A stretch of DNA of 36,480 nucleotides from Cytophagaceae bacterium (GCA_002712765.1 PAUP01000095.1:1-36480), one strand, 5' to 3'. Counted from the first letter of the stretch, positions 25,982 to 34,749 are shown. Numbers and translations: made by a program. Notes: generated by a model from the sequence alone, not told the origin.

Positions 25982-26638
25982 TTAGGCGTCAATTAGTTGT
26001 TGTAAAAAAGATGCTGATATTTCGGTAAAATCAGAAAAGACATACTGAGCCTCGTGTAATACCTTTTTTTGGCCTATTCCGATACTAACCATAGACGCTT
26101 TATTGGCTGCTTGTATACCCGCAATAGAATCTTCAAAGACGATACAGTCAGAGGGAGCCGCATTGAGACCTTGAGCTCCTTTGACAAATACTTCTGGGTC
26201 AGGTTTGGCGGCTGTGACATCATTGCCATCTACAATGACCTCAAAGGCGTCTAACAGATCTACTCTTTCGAGGATGGGACGCGCATTCTTACTGGCACTG
26301 CCCAAGGCAATTCCTTGTTGTTGTTCTTGCAAAAAGGCCAATACTCTAGGAACATCAGGGAGAATCTCACTACGATCCATCCCTTTGATATGGTTGAGGT
26401 ACTCTTGATTTTTCTGAACGAGCCAATTCTCTTTTTCCTTGGCTGTCGCAGTGTAGTTACCCAGTTCTAAAAGGATCTCCAAAGAGCGTACCCTACTCAC
26501 CCCTTTAAAGAGTTCATTCTGAGTTTCTGTAAACTCAAAACCCAGGCTGTTTGCCAAATTTTTCCAGGCCAAATAATGAAATTTGGCGGTGTCTACAATG
26601 ACCCCATCAAGATCAAAAATAAATGCTTTTCTCTTCAT
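25982..26638 (-). CDS. pgmB: Beta-phosphoglucomutase (HAD superfamily)
   Basis: The 218-residue cytoplasmic protein opens with the HAD motif FDLDGVIVDTAKFHYLAW (nucleophile Asp9, acid/base Asp11). The phosphatase loop ALGSASKNA, the KPDPEVF lysine motif and VFEDSIAGIQAA with metal-binding acidic residues follow. It converts beta-glucose 1-phosphate to glucose 6-phosphate and feeds glycolysis. It lies 2 nt upstream of the GH65 gene, the standard pair for maltose-type phosphorolysis. A TACTATTG octamer (one mismatch from TAnnTTTG) ends only 2 nt before the ATG, so a separate promoter is possible but weakly supported; otherwise it is transcribed from lacI. Confidence 0.92.
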   Translation of the reverse strand: MKRKAFIFDLDGVIVDTAKFHYLAWKNLANSLGFEFTETQNELFKGVSRVRSLEILLELGNYTATAKEKENWLVQKNQEYLNHIKGMDRSEILPDVPRVLAFLQEQQQGIALGSASKNARPILERVDLLDAFEVIVDGNDVTAAKPDPEVFVKGAQGLNAAPSDCIVFEDSIAGIQAANKASMVSIGIGQKKVLHEAQYVFSDFTEISASFLQQLIDA

Positions 26639-26721
26639 AACAATAGTAGGATTGTGTCGCTGTGTTAAGGCTTACAGCTCATAGTGCTCAAGGGTTCCAA
26701 GTCAATCTAGTGACTGCCCTA

Positions 26722-27762
26722 TTACTTTAATTTTTTAGTACTCTCTCTCGCGATAAGGCTGGTCTCAATATAGGCTGTCGTGTATTCTTCTTCCTCCTCC
26801 TCAGGACGCTCGAGTTTATTGATTAATAATTCGGCGGCTTTTCTTCCCATCTGTTCGCCGTGTTGACTCACTGTAGTCAAACTTGGCGTCGCATATTTGG
26901 AGAGATCGCCATCAGAAAAACACACTATAGATACATCGTCGGGCACATTATGACCAAAAGTACGCAGCGCCTTAGAAGCCTCTACCGCAAACAATTCATT
27001 TACTGTAAAAACCCCGTCGAGATCCTTCCCTTTGAGAAAGTGTTTGATCTTGGCCACACAGCCCTGATCACAACGATCTATACTATCTAATTTTAAAATA
27101 TTATCAGGATCAACTTTGATGTCATAAGACTCTAAGGCTTCGATATAACCCTTGGTTCTCAGCTTACCTACCGTCACATAGTCTTCGGTGGTGATTATGG
27201 CAATCTTTCGACAACCCGTTTTTAACAGATGGGTCACTCCCATCTTTGCACCTTCTCTGTCGTCTATTAATACCTTATCACAAGGTATTTCATCAACCAC
27301 ACGATCAAACATTACTACAGGCATCCCTTGATCTATGGTCTCGGTCAAATGTCTAAAATCATCTTTTTGTAAGGTCTCTTTGGCCAAAGACAATATAAAG
27401 CCATCGGTGCTCCCATTGGCCAATAATTCCATATTGAGCACCTCCTTGTCAAAATCGTTATTAGACAAACAGATAATGACGTTATAATTGTGTTCTCGCG
27501 CCATTTGCTCTACCCCTCTAATAACCGTTGTAAAAAAATGATGCACAATCTGAGGTATAATAATACCAATGGTACGCGTTTTTCGATTTTTTAAACTCAG
27601 TGCAATATTGTTGGGTTTGTAATTGTATAACTTGGCAAAGGCCTTAATTTTTTGCCGGGTATCTTCACTTATTTCTGCACTATCTCTCAAGGCTTTAGAA
27701 ACGGTAGATATAGACACATCCAGTTCTTTAGCAATTAGTTTAAGGGTAAGTTTTCTTTTCAT
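26722..27762 (-). CDS. LacI-family transcriptional regulator
   Basis: The product is 346 residues from the ATG at 27762 (MKRKLTLKLIAKELDVS). The frame continues 8 codons upstream, but the shorter form starts correctly before the helix-turn-helix. The DNA-binding domain (LKLIAKELDVSISTVSKALR, hinge YKPNNIALSLKNRKT) is followed by a periplasmic-binding-protein-like sensor (GIIIPQIVHHFFTTVIRGVE, DGFILSLAKE, DGVFTVNELFAVEA). It is divergent from GH32 and is the first gene of the pgmB-GH65-GH16 group, so it is the obvious regulator of both. LacI-type half-sites lie in the divergent region and upstream of susC. Its effector, a sugar or sugar phosphate, is unknown. Confidence 0.93.
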   Translation of the reverse strand: MKRKLTLKLIAKELDVSISTVSKALRDSAEISEDTRQKIKAFAKLYNYKPNNIALSLKNRKTRTIGIIIPQIVHHFFTTVIRGVEQMAREHNYNVIICLSNNDFDKEVLNMELLANGSTDGFILSLAKETLQKDDFRHLTETIDQGMPVVMFDRVVDEIPCDKVLIDDREGAKMGVTHLLKTGCRKIAIITTEDYVTVGKLRTKGYIEALESYDIKVDPDNILKLDSIDRCDQGCVAKIKHFLKGKDLDGVFTVNELFAVEASKALRTFGHNVPDDVSIVCFSDGDLSKYATPSLTTVSQHGEQMGRKAAELLINKLERPEEEEEEYTTAYIETSLIARESTKKLK

Positions 27763-27772
27763 AAGGTAGAGG

Positions 27773-27803
27773 TAAAAATAACGCAACCACGTTAGGGATA
27801 CAA
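27773..27803 (-). promoter_or_regulatory. Candidate lacI promoter
   Basis: On the minus strand TTG (27801-27803) is separated by 20 nt from TATTTTTA (27773-27780), one mismatch from TAnnTTTG. The start of transcription would fall only a few nt before the preferred ATG. The operator-like site lies 21 nt upstream of the -33 element. Confidence 0.3.
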
Positions 27804-27824
27804 TTTAATCATTTCCTTTTTGGA

Positions 27825-27840
27825 ACGAAAACGATGTATT
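27825..27840. promoter_or_regulatory. LacI-type operator in the lacI/GH32 divergent region
   Basis: ACGAAAACGATGTATT has a strong left half that matches the susC upstream site exactly over 11 bp (as reverse complement), and a degenerate right half. It is placed so that it could act on both lacI and GH32 transcription. Confidence 0.45.
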
Positions 27841-27880
27841 ATTAATAAAATCCTATATTTTAGTATGCATAAGATTATTT

Positions 27881-29437
27881 ATGCGCACTTTCTTCTTCTT
27901 TTTGCCCCTCTTAATCTTGCTGAGTTGTAAAGAGCAATCACCCGGTTCAAAAATGAATACAGTGATTAATGACACTGTAGTGTCAGACTCGTTGCGCTTT
28001 CGCGAAAGCTATAGACCGCAATACCACTTTAGCCCTCCAACACAATGGATGAACGATCCTAACGGGCTCGTCTTTAACAAGGGTACCTACCATCTCTTTT
28101 ATCAATACTATCCTGAAGATATTGTTTGGGGACCTATGCATTGGGGTCATGCCACCTCCAAAGACCTCGTCAAATGGAAACATCAGCCCATTGCACTTTA
28201 TCCGGATAGTTTGGGTTATATTTTTTCGGGTAGCGCAGTCGTAGACCATACCAACACTTCTGGATTGGGCTCCAAAGACTACCCACCCATGGTTGCCATA
28301 TATACTTATCACAACATGGAAGGCGAGAAAGCTGGCCGATCCGATTTTCAGACTCAGGGCATTGCCTATTCTTTAGATCAAGGGCAAAGCTGGAAAAAGT
28401 ATAAAAACAATCCTGTAATTGGCAATCCTGATGGCATTAGAGATTTTAGAGATCCAAAAGTAATGTGGCACGAGCCTTCACAACGTTGGATCATGACTTT
28501 AGTGGCTGGCGATCACGCCAAGTTTTATAGCGCTCCAGATTTGATTCACTGGACCCACATAAGTGATTTTGGTAAAGACGATGGTGCTCATGGTGGGGTT
28601 TGGGAATGCCCCGATTTGTTTCGGCTCCAAACCGCAGATGGACAAGAGACCAAATGGGTACTTCTTATCAGTATAAATCCAGGCGCACCCAATGGCGGCT
28701 CAGGAACCCAATATTTTATAGGCGATTTTGACGGCACCCAGTTTACAACAACCCAAACAGCCCCCAAATGGTTAGACTATGGTTCAGATAATTATGCAGG
28801 CGTTACTTACAACGGTTTGCCCGATCAGGAGCGCAGGTTTATAGGATGGATGAGCAATTGGAATTATGCACAAAAAACCCCTACAAAAAACTGGAGAAGT
28901 GCAATGACGCTTGCTAGGAAATTAGCACTTGTCAAATTAGATCAAGGGTTTTTCTTGCAACAACAGCCTGTCGATCAACTCGATGCTTACCTGTCTAAAG
29001 ATCCTACCATTGTTAAGATTTCTGATACAGTATATCGAGCCAGCGCTTTTAATCAACACAAAATAACGCTAGATATAAAAAAGAGCGACGGCCCTTTTTC
29101 TTTACATTTTGAAAATGAGGTCAACCAAAAACTTACCTTAGGTTGGCAGGCCAAAACAGCCACCTTTTTTATCGACAAAACCCGCTCGGGCCTTACACAG
29201 TTTGAACCCCGTTTTGCAGACCGCGTGCATACTGCGCCTTTACCCTTTGATCTCGATAAAGACATCAAAATAGAACTCTACATCGATGCCTCATCTATAG
29301 AGGTATTTGTAAATGGCGGTCTTCTTACCATGACCGAACAAGTATTTCCGACCCAACCCTATACCCGTATGACCATAGCGGGAAATGTAGCCACCTCATT
29401 GCCTACTTTTTCTAAAGTGGCCAGAATTTGGGATTAA
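27881..29437 (+). CDS. GH32 fructan/sucrose hydrolase lipoprotein
   Basis: The 518-residue protein has a lipoprotein signal ending in ILLSC (Cys16). The five-bladed GH32 propeller carries WMNDPNG (nucleophile Asp59), FRDPK (Asp191, transition-state stabiliser) and WECPDLF (acid/base Glu242). A C-terminal beta-sandwich follows (IELYIDASSIEVFVNGG). Family knowledge: GH32 releases fructose from sucrose, inulin or levan; membrane anchoring points to envelope digestion of fructans or sucrose. The MFS porter and fructokinase genes follow at once, giving a complete release, uptake and phosphorylation path. A palindrome copy encodes RFRES (39-43) just before the catalytic domain. Confidence 0.93.
   Translation: MRTFFFFLPLLILLSCKEQSPGSKMNTVINDTVVSDSLRFRESYRPQYHFSPPTQWMNDPNGLVFNKGTYHLFYQYYPEDIVWGPMHWGHATSKDLVKWKHQPIALYPDSLGYIFSGSAVVDHTNTSGLGSKDYPPMVAIYTYHNMEGEKAGRSDFQTQGIAYSLDQGQSWKKYKNNPVIGNPDGIRDFRDPKVMWHEPSQRWIMTLVAGDHAKFYSAPDLIHWTHISDFGKDDGAHGGVWECPDLFRLQTADGQETKWVLLISINPGAPNGGSGTQYFIGDFDGTQFTTTQTAPKWLDYGSDNYAGVTYNGLPDQERRFIGWMSNWNYAQKTPTKNWRSAMTLARKLALVKLDQGFFLQQQPVDQLDAYLSKDPTIVKISDTVYRASAFNQHKITLDIKKSDGPFSLHFENEVNQKLTLGWQAKTATFFIDKTRSGLTQFEPRFADRVHTAPLPFDLDKDIKIELYIDASSIEVFVNGGLLTMTEQVFPTQPYTRMTIAGNVATSLPTFSKVARIWD
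27996..28009. repeat. Iterated palindrome, copy 5
   Basis: Exact 14-bp core in GH32, read with the preceding C as RFRES in the linker between lipobox and catalytic domain. Confidence 0.9.
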
Positions 29438-29449
29438 TCAACCTAGTAT

Positions 29450-30796
29450 ATGAAAGACATCACAAAGTGGAGTATAACCGTTGCCCTAGCAGGCTTTTTA
29501 TTTGGATTTGACACCGTTGTTATTAGCGGGGCCAATCAACCCATAAAAGATATATGGCCTACCTCTCCCTTGTTTCACGGTACCTTTATTATGAGTATGG
29601 CGCTATGGGGTACGGTCCTCGGATCACTTTTTGGTGGTGTACCCACCAAATTGATTGGGCGTAAAAAGACCTTATTTTGGATAGGAGTGCTGTTTTTTAT
29701 CTCGGCCATTGGCAGCGCCTTGGCTCCAGACCCTTATTTGTTTTCCTTTTTTAGGTTTATTGGTGGGGTTGGTGTTGGGGTATCATCGGTGGCAGCGCCT
29801 ATTTATATTTCAGAAATCACAACAGGGGCCAATCGGGGTAAATTAGGTGGACTGTATCAATTTTGTCTTGTCTTTGGTATCCTAATCGCCTTTATATCAA
29901 ATTGGCTGTTAAAAGGATTTGACGGGGCCAACGATTGGCGATGGATGCTTGGTGTAGAGGCCATACCCGCTTTTTTATATACCCTTATGGTACTGCGTGT
30001 ACCCAATAGCCCGAGATGGCTCGCACTACAAAAAAATGATGATGATGGTGCCCTAGCGGTTTTACACAAAATATATGAGCCTCAAGATGCCACACAACAG
30101 CTGGCTGCTATAAAAGCAGATCGAGATCAGCCCAAAAGCAGTGAAAATCTCTTTCAAAAAAAATACCAGCGCCTATTATGGCTTGGGTTTCTCATAGCCT
30201 TTTTTAATCAGTTATCGGGTATTAATTTTGTGCTCTACTACGCCCCTGAAATTTTAGAAAAAGCAGGATTAGGTGGCGCCGAGTCTTTATTTAACTCGAT
30301 CGCAATCGGGATAGTAAATCTTGTATTTACTTTGATCGGGGTTAGATTACTGGATAAATTGGGCAGGAGGCAACTTATCATTATCGGTTCTCTAGGATAT
30401 ATCTTTAGTCTGATAATGGTAGGGGTTTGTTTTCAGTATGATTTAGGACCTGCCATGCTGTTGACCTTTATCTGTTTATTTGTAGCCTCTCACGCCATTG
30501 GTCAGGGGGCTGTCATATGGGTATTTATCTCAGAAATATTCCCAAACCGTGTACGTGCTTATGGTCAGTCTTGGGGGACGAGTACGCATTGGGTGTTTGC
30601 TGCCATCATTACACTCATTACTCCTTTTTTTATCGATAAAGATAAAGGTATTTTGACCGATAGTATCTGGTACATTTATTATTTCTTTGCTGGGATGATG
30701 GTGCTGCAGTTACTGTGGGCCCTTTTTAAAATGCCCGAGACCAAAGGCAGATCACTAGAAGCTTTAGAAAAAGAACTTGTACCCGATGAAGAATAG
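29450..30796 (+). CDS. MFS sugar porter (fructose or sucrose uptake)
   Basis: The 448-residue inner-membrane protein has about 12 hydrophobic segments. Sugar-porter signatures are visible: LFGFDTVVISGA in TM1, GRKKT in the loop 2-3, RFIGGVGVGVSS, SPRWLALQKND after TM6, FNQLSGINFVLYYAPEI in TM7, DKLGRRQ and the C-terminal PETKGRSLE. Such porters are usually proton-coupled monosaccharide or disaccharide importers. The gene begins 12 nt after GH32 and overlaps the fructokinase gene by 11 nt, so fructose (or sucrose) is the likely cargo; this is inferred from context. Confidence 0.92.
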   Translation: MKDITKWSITVALAGFLFGFDTVVISGANQPIKDIWPTSPLFHGTFIMSMALWGTVLGSLFGGVPTKLIGRKKTLFWIGVLFFISAIGSALAPDPYLFSFFRFIGGVGVGVSSVAAPIYISEITTGANRGKLGGLYQFCLVFGILIAFISNWLLKGFDGANDWRWMLGVEAIPAFLYTLMVLRVPNSPRWLALQKNDDDGALAVLHKIYEPQDATQQLAAIKADRDQPKSSENLFQKKYQRLLWLGFLIAFFNQLSGINFVLYYAPEILEKAGLGGAESLFNSIAIGIVNLVFTLIGVRLLDKLGRRQLIIIGSLGYIFSLIMVGVCFQYDLGPAMLLTFICLFVASHAIGQGAVIWVFISEIFPNRVRAYGQSWGTSTHWVFAAIITLITPFFIDKDKGILTDSIWYIYYFFAGMMVLQLLWALFKMPETKGRSLEALEKELVPDEE

Positions 30797-31679
30797 TACC
30801 TTACAGATATGTTGTTTTGGAGAGCTGCTATGGGATGTCTATGCTCCAGATCAAAAACGATTAGGCGGAGCGCCCTACAATGTGGCCTATCGGCTCAATT
30901 CTTATGGTGCCCAAGCACAACTGATAACCGCCATAGGCAAAGATGAACTAGGGGTTCAAGCCCAACAAATCGTAGAAGAGGCTGGTTTATCGGACGCCTT
31001 GATTCAAAACAATTCAAAAAACACAGGCACAGTAGATGTGCTGCTGGACGCTTCAAAAAAAGCCAGCTATACTATTAATACTAATGTTGCCTGGGATTTT
31101 ATTAAAGCTACTCCAAAAGCTCTGGAAGCAGTTACCAACGCCGACGCCTTTGTTTTTGGAAGTCTGGCTTTGCGCCAAACACATAATCAAAAGACATTTG
31201 AGGCCTTGATAGAGCAGGCTTCGTATAAAGTATTTGATCTCAATTTGCGAGAACCCCATTATGATTTGGCAGTGGTCATTACTTTAATGGAGATCGCCGA
31301 TTTTATCAAACTCAACGATGAAGAGTTGGAGCTTATCACCACCTTAATGGACATCACCAAAGACTCTTTGGAAGAAGAAATAAAGGCGTTGGCAACGCTT
31401 ACTCAAAGCCAAACGGTTTGTGTCACTCTTGGCGCAGATGGCGCCATGCTCTATCACAAAGGCAAAATATATACCCAACGCGCCTTTAACATCGACCTAG
31501 TAGATACCGTGGGAGCTGGAGACTCCTTTTTGGCCACACTTTTGTTTGGATTATTATCTAATGAAACCCCAGAAGATTCCTTGGCTCTTGGCTGTTGTAT
31601 TGGGGCTTTGGTAGCTAGTAAAACAGGGGCCAATCCTATTCTTTCACAAGAGGAAATCAATCAAATGATGGGCTGGTAA
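30786..31679 (+). CDS. PfkB-family carbohydrate kinase, probable fructokinase
   Basis: The product is 297 residues from the ATG at 30786 (MKNSTLQICCFGELLWDVY); a TTG three codons upstream is less likely. PfkB features are GELLWD, the substrate-binding GGAPYNVAYRL, a beta-strand lid region and DTVGAGDSF near the C terminus with the catalytic base Asp246. It would phosphorylate cytoplasmic fructose with ATP to fructose 6-phosphate. The start overlaps the porter stop by 11 nt, indicating translational coupling, and it closes the GH32-porter-kinase operon. The 142-nt gap to aspS shows no convincing terminator. Confidence 0.9.
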   Translation: MKNSTLQICCFGELLWDVYAPDQKRLGGAPYNVAYRLNSYGAQAQLITAIGKDELGVQAQQIVEEAGLSDALIQNNSKNTGTVDVLLDASKKASYTINTNVAWDFIKATPKALEAVTNADAFVFGSLALRQTHNQKTFEALIEQASYKVFDLNLREPHYDLAVVITLMEIADFIKLNDEELELITTLMDITKDSLEEEIKALATLTQSQTVCVTLGADGAMLYHKGKIYTQRAFNIDLVDTVGAGDSFLATLLFGLLSNETPEDSLALGCCIGALVASKTGANPILSQEEINQMMGW

Positions 31680-31791
31680 ACCATCCCGATCAAAAAAAGC
31701 AGTAACTCTGGAGTCATTTGAACGAGAATGAGAAATGTGCTAGGGTGTAAAAATTGCATTCATATGGTAGTAAAATACCAGTTCAACTTCC

Positions 31792-31799
31792 TATTTTTG
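31792..31799 (+). promoter_or_regulatory. Probable -7 element of aspS
   Basis: TATTTTTG matches TAnnTTTG exactly, 22 nt before the aspS ATG. No -33 TTG is present at ordinary spacing. Confidence 0.4.
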
Positions 31800-31821
31800 C
31801 AATTCATTTCAAGAACAACCC

Positions 31822-33570
31822 ATGTTTAGAACACATACCAATGGCGCACTGCGTGCATCAGATATCAATACAGAAGTAACCCTTGCAGGCTGGGTCCAAA
31901 AATCTAGAGATAAAGGATTTATGATCTGGGTTGATCTTAGAGATCGATACGGGATTACTCAACTCATTTTTGACGAAGAGCGCACCGACAAAGCATTAAT
32001 GGAAAAGGCTAGAACCTTAGGACGCGAGTTTGTCATTCAAATTGAGGGAACCGTTATCGAAAGGTCTTCCAAAAATCCAAACATCCCTACAGGTGATATT
32101 GAAATTTTGGTTACTCAACTCGAGATTTTAAACGAGGCCTTGCTCCCACCTTTTACCATAGAAGACCAAACCGATGGAGGCGAAGATGTGCGTATGAAGT
32201 ATCGCTATCTCGATATTCGAAGAAATCCGGTTAAAAACAGTTTGATTTTTCGTCATCGGGTGACCATGGAGGTCAGAAAATATTTATCAGATCAAGAATT
32301 TATTGAAGTCGAAACTCCCTACTTGATCAAATCGACACCAGAAGGTGCCAGAGATTTTGTAGTGCCTTCACGTATGAATGAAGGCGAATTCTATGCCCTA
32401 CCACAATCGCCTCAAACCTTTAAGCAGCTCCTTATGGTAGGAGGAATGGACAAATACTTTCAAATAGTCAAATGTTTTAGAGATGAAGATCTCAGAGCCG
32501 ATAGACAGCCAGAATTTACTCAAATTGACTGTGAAATGGCCTTTGTAGAACAAGAAGATATACTCAACATGTTTGAAGGTCTTACCCGTCACCTTTTAAA
32601 AGAGGTAAATGGTGTAGAGATAGGTGATTTTCCAAGAATGCAATATGATGACGCCATGCGTTTATACGGTAATGACAAACCTGATATTCGTTTTGGGATG
32701 GAATTTGGTGAGCTAAACGAGGTAGCGCAGCACAAAGATTTTAATGTCTTTAACAAGGCCGAACTCGTTGTAGGGATTGCCGTACCAGGAGGAAATAGCT
32801 ACACCCGAAAAGAAATTGACAAATTGATTGACTGGGTTAAAAGGCCACAAGTAGGGGCCTTGGGTATGGTGTACTGTCGCGTTAACGAAGACGGGAGTTT
32901 TAAATCGTCGGTTGATAAATTTTACGATCAGCAGGACTTAGCCCAATGGGCTAAAGTAACCGGTGCCAAAGCGGGCGATCTCATATGTGTGCTCTCTGGT
33001 GATGCTTCCAAAGTACGCCCTCAATTAAGTGCCTTGCGTATGGAATTGGCAGAGCGTCTAGGACTTAGAGATCCAAAAGTATTTGCCCCTTTATGGGTGG
33101 TAGACTTTCCGTTGCTCGAACTCGATGAAGAAACAGGGCATTACCACGCTATGCATCACCCGTTTACCTCTCCAAAACCCGGACAAATCGAATTGCTAAG
33201 CACAGATCCAGGCGCGGTAAAGGCCAATGCCTACGACTTGGTACTTAATGGTAATGAAATAGGTGGCGGTTCTATTCGTATACACGATAAGGAGACTCAA
33301 GCGCTTATGTTTGACTATTTAGGGTTTACACCCGAAGAGGCCAAAGCGCAATTTGGCTTTTTAATGGATGCCTTTCAATATGGGGCACCTCCTCATGGTG
33401 GTTTGGCTTTTGGGCTTGATCGTTTAGTAGCCATTTTAGGAGGGCAAGAAACCATTAGAGATTTTATTGCATTTCCAAAGAATAACAGTGGTCGGGATGT
33501 CATGATAGATGCTCCTGCACCTATTGATGAGGCGCAATTAGAAGAATTACACTTAAAATTACGTGCATAA
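31822..33570 (+). CDS. aspS: Aspartate-tRNA ligase
   Basis: The 582-residue protein has the full bacterial AspRS layout. An N-terminal OB-fold anticodon-binding domain comes first ([26 protein letters not shown]). The class II catalytic core follows, with [41 protein letters not shown] (motif 2) and the C-terminal motif 3 [13 protein letters not shown]. The bacterial GAD insertion lies between about residues 280 and 400. It charges tRNA-Asp (and possibly tRNA-Asn, if no AsnRS exists). It is an independent housekeeping gene with its own -7 element. The end overlaps the next small gene by 8 nt. Confidence 0.97.
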   Translation: MFRTHTNGALRASDINTEVTLAGWVQKSRDKGFMIWVDLRDRYGITQLIFDEERTDKALMEKARTLGREFVIQIEGTVIERSSKNPNIPTGDIEILVTQLEILNEALLPPFTIEDQTDGGEDVRMKYRYLDIRRNPVKNSLIFRHRVTMEVRKYLSDQEFIEVETPYLIKSTPEGARDFVVPSRMNEGEFYALPQSPQTFKQLLMVGGMDKYFQIVKCFRDEDLRADRQPEFTQIDCEMAFVEQEDILNMFEGLTRHLLKEVNGVEIGDFPRMQYDDAMRLYGNDKPDIRFGMEFGELNEVAQHKDFNVFNKAELVVGIAVPGGNSYTRKEIDKLIDWVKRPQVGALGMVYCRVNEDGSFKSSVDKFYDQQDLAQWAKVTGAKAGDLICVLSGDASKVRPQLSALRMELAERLGLRDPKVFAPLWVVDFPLLELDEETGHYHAMHHPFTSPKPGQIELLSTDPGAVKANAYDLVLNGNEIGGGSIRIHDKETQALMFDYLGFTPEEAKAQFGFLMDAFQYGAPPHGGLAFGLDRLVAILGGQETIRDFIAFPKNNSGRDVMIDAPAPIDEAQLEELHLKLRA

Positions 33571-33832
33571 ACTTAGACGCATATTTATCATTTTGGTATT
33601 TCTGTTGTGCACAGGAATGTTGGCCTATGGGTACAACCTCACCTCAAGTACAGAAGTAGACGAGCTTCGTCTTGGGCATAAACTCGTAGGAATGGCTATA
33701 GCGGGTTTCTTTTTTGTGGCCATGCCAGTGTTTATTTACCACCGCTGGAAAAACAAAAAAGTGAAGGATTATATGCTTACCGAAGAAAACATCCTTAAGA
33801 TGAAAGCCTTTAACGACAGTAAAAAATCTTGA
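33563..33832 (+). CDS. Small two-helix membrane protein of unknown function
   Basis: The 89-residue protein is not assigned to a named family. Two transmembrane helices are apparent at about residues 6-24 and 41-59, followed by a basic cytoplasmic stretch ([10 protein letters not shown]) and a polar tail. The start is GTG, located inside the last codons of aspS with an 8-nt overlap, so expression is probably coupled to AspRS synthesis. No other start keeps the first helix. Confidence 0.65.
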   Translation: MHKLRRIFIILVFLLCTGMLAYGYNLTSSTEVDELRLGHKLVGMAIAGFFFVAMPVFIYHRWKNKKVKDYMLTEENILKMKAFNDSKKS

Positions 33833-33891
33833 AAATCAGAGGCTTAATTAAAAAAATACACTAAGGAAACCTTATGTTAAAAATAAAAACG

Positions 33892-33899
33892 TAAGTTTG
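33892..33899 (+). promoter_or_regulatory. Probable -7 element of the cold-shock gene
   Basis: TAAGTTTG matches TAnnTTTG exactly, 27 nt before the ATG. The leader between them is almost pure A/T. Confidence 0.5.
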
Positions 33900-33926
33900 T
33901 TCTTTATTAATATTTTATTTTTTATA

Positions 33927-34118
33927 ATGGAAGGAACAGTTAAATTTTTCAATGAGTCAAAAGGTTATGGTTTTATAACTAATGACGACACTGGTAAAGA
34001 CATCTTCGTACACGTTACAGGTCTTAACGGTGAAACTATCAACGAAGGAGACAAAGTTGAGTACGTAGAAGAAGAAGGAAGAAAAGGAATGACAGCTGCA
34101 CAAGTACGTGTGCTGTAA
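33927..34118 (+). CDS. Cold-shock domain protein (CspA family)
   Basis: The 63-residue single-domain OB-fold protein carries both nucleic-acid-binding motifs, KGYGFI (RNP1) and DIFVHV (RNP2), in the sequence order typical of CspA. It binds single-stranded RNA/DNA and acts as an RNA chaperone. The frame is open upstream, but MEGTVKFFNES at 33927 is the conserved family start. It is transcribed alone: a TAAGTTTG promoter element lies upstream and a strong terminator downstream. Whether this copy is cold-induced or constitutive cannot be seen. Confidence 0.95.
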   Translation: MEGTVKFFNESKGYGFITNDDTGKDIFVHVTGLNGETINEGDKVEYVEEEGRKGMTAAQVRVL

Positions 34119-34146
34119 TGATATAGATATATCTTTTTACGATTGG

Positions 34147-34175
34147 ATGCCCGCTGGAAAGCGGGCATTTTTTTT
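34147..34175 (+). terminator. Terminator after the cold-shock gene
   Basis: The 9-bp stem ATGCCCGCT/AGCGGGCAT with a GGAA tetraloop is followed by a run of 8 T. It is 28 nt after the csp stop and also faces the convergent tadA gene. Confidence 0.9.
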
Positions 34176-34181
34176 GTTCAA

Positions 34182-34628
34182 TTATCGCTTTTTGGCAAAG
34201 AAAGCTTGTAATAATTGCTGCGCCTGATCTGCCAGTATACCACCTTCAATAACTGTTTTGGGATGGTAGGTCGTCCCCAATGCTGTTGCCCCTCTTCGAG
34301 GGTCTTTGGCGGCATACACCACTCTCGCTATCTGACTCCAAAAAAGTGCCCCAGCACACATTTGACAGGGTTCTAGGGTTACATATAGGGTGCAATTTTT
34401 TAAGTATTTCCCCCCTAAATAGTTGGCCGCTGCGGTGATGGCCTGCATTTCGGCATGGGCTGTGACATCTGTCAATCGTTCTGTTAGATTATGCGCTCTG
34501 GCAATAATGGTATTTTCTATGACCACCACAGCTCCTACAGGGATCTCTTCACTTTCAAAAGCTAGCTGGGCCTCTGCTAGTGCGCGTTTCATAAAATAAG
34601 TATCATCAAAAGGATCGATTATTGCCAT
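34182..34628 (-). CDS. tadA: tRNA-specific adenosine deaminase
   Basis: The 148-residue cytidine-deaminase-fold enzyme has zinc-site motifs H58-A-E60 and P87-C-Q-M-C91. The neighbouring segments EIPVGAVVV, AHNLTERLTDVTAHAEMQAI and KDPRRGA are diagnostic of TadA. It converts A34 to inosine in tRNA-Arg(ACG), which lets one tRNA read CGU, CGC and CGA. It is divergent from dxs across 47 bp. The -7 element TACCTTTG ends only 4 nt before the ATG, so the mRNA is probably leaderless. Confidence 0.95.
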   Translation of the reverse strand: MAIIDPFDDTYFMKRALAEAQLAFESEEIPVGAVVVIENTIIARAHNLTERLTDVTAHAEMQAITAAANYLGGKYLKNCTLYVTLEPCQMCAGALFWSQIARVVYAAKDPRRGATALGTTYHPKTVIEGGILADQAQQLLQAFFAKKR

Positions 34629-34632
34629 AGTA

Positions 34633-34640
34633 CAAAGGTA
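34633..34640 (-). promoter_or_regulatory. -7 element of tadA, next to the start codon
   Basis: The minus strand reads TACCTTTG-N4-ATG, an exact TAnnTTTG match. Transcription would begin at or next to the A of the start codon. Confidence 0.55.
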
Positions 34641-34663
34641 TACAAATGTTCAGCGCCATAACG

Positions 34664-34671
34664 TACCTTTG
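34664..34671 (+). promoter_or_regulatory. -7 element of dxs, next to the start codon
   Basis: TACCTTTG-N4-ATG repeats the tadA arrangement in the opposite direction. The element forms an inverted pair with the tadA one. Confidence 0.55.
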
Positions 34672-34735
34672 CAATATGTCAGCTCCACTTTTAAACCGTA
34701 TTAATACTCCAGAAGACCTTCGCAAGCTTTCGCGA

Positions 34736-34749
34736 AAGCAATTACACAC
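34736..34749. repeat. Iterated palindrome, copy 6
   Basis: Exact 14-bp core near the 5' end of dxs, read in the third frame as KLSRKQ. Confidence 0.9.

Noticed and set aside
27983-28312. 109-codon antisense frame inside GH32
   Set aside because: Covers the catalytic WMNDPNG region on the other strand; no homology or promoter.
31673-31700. Possible terminator after fructokinase
   Set aside because: Only a short mismatched stem with no T tract; not enough to call.
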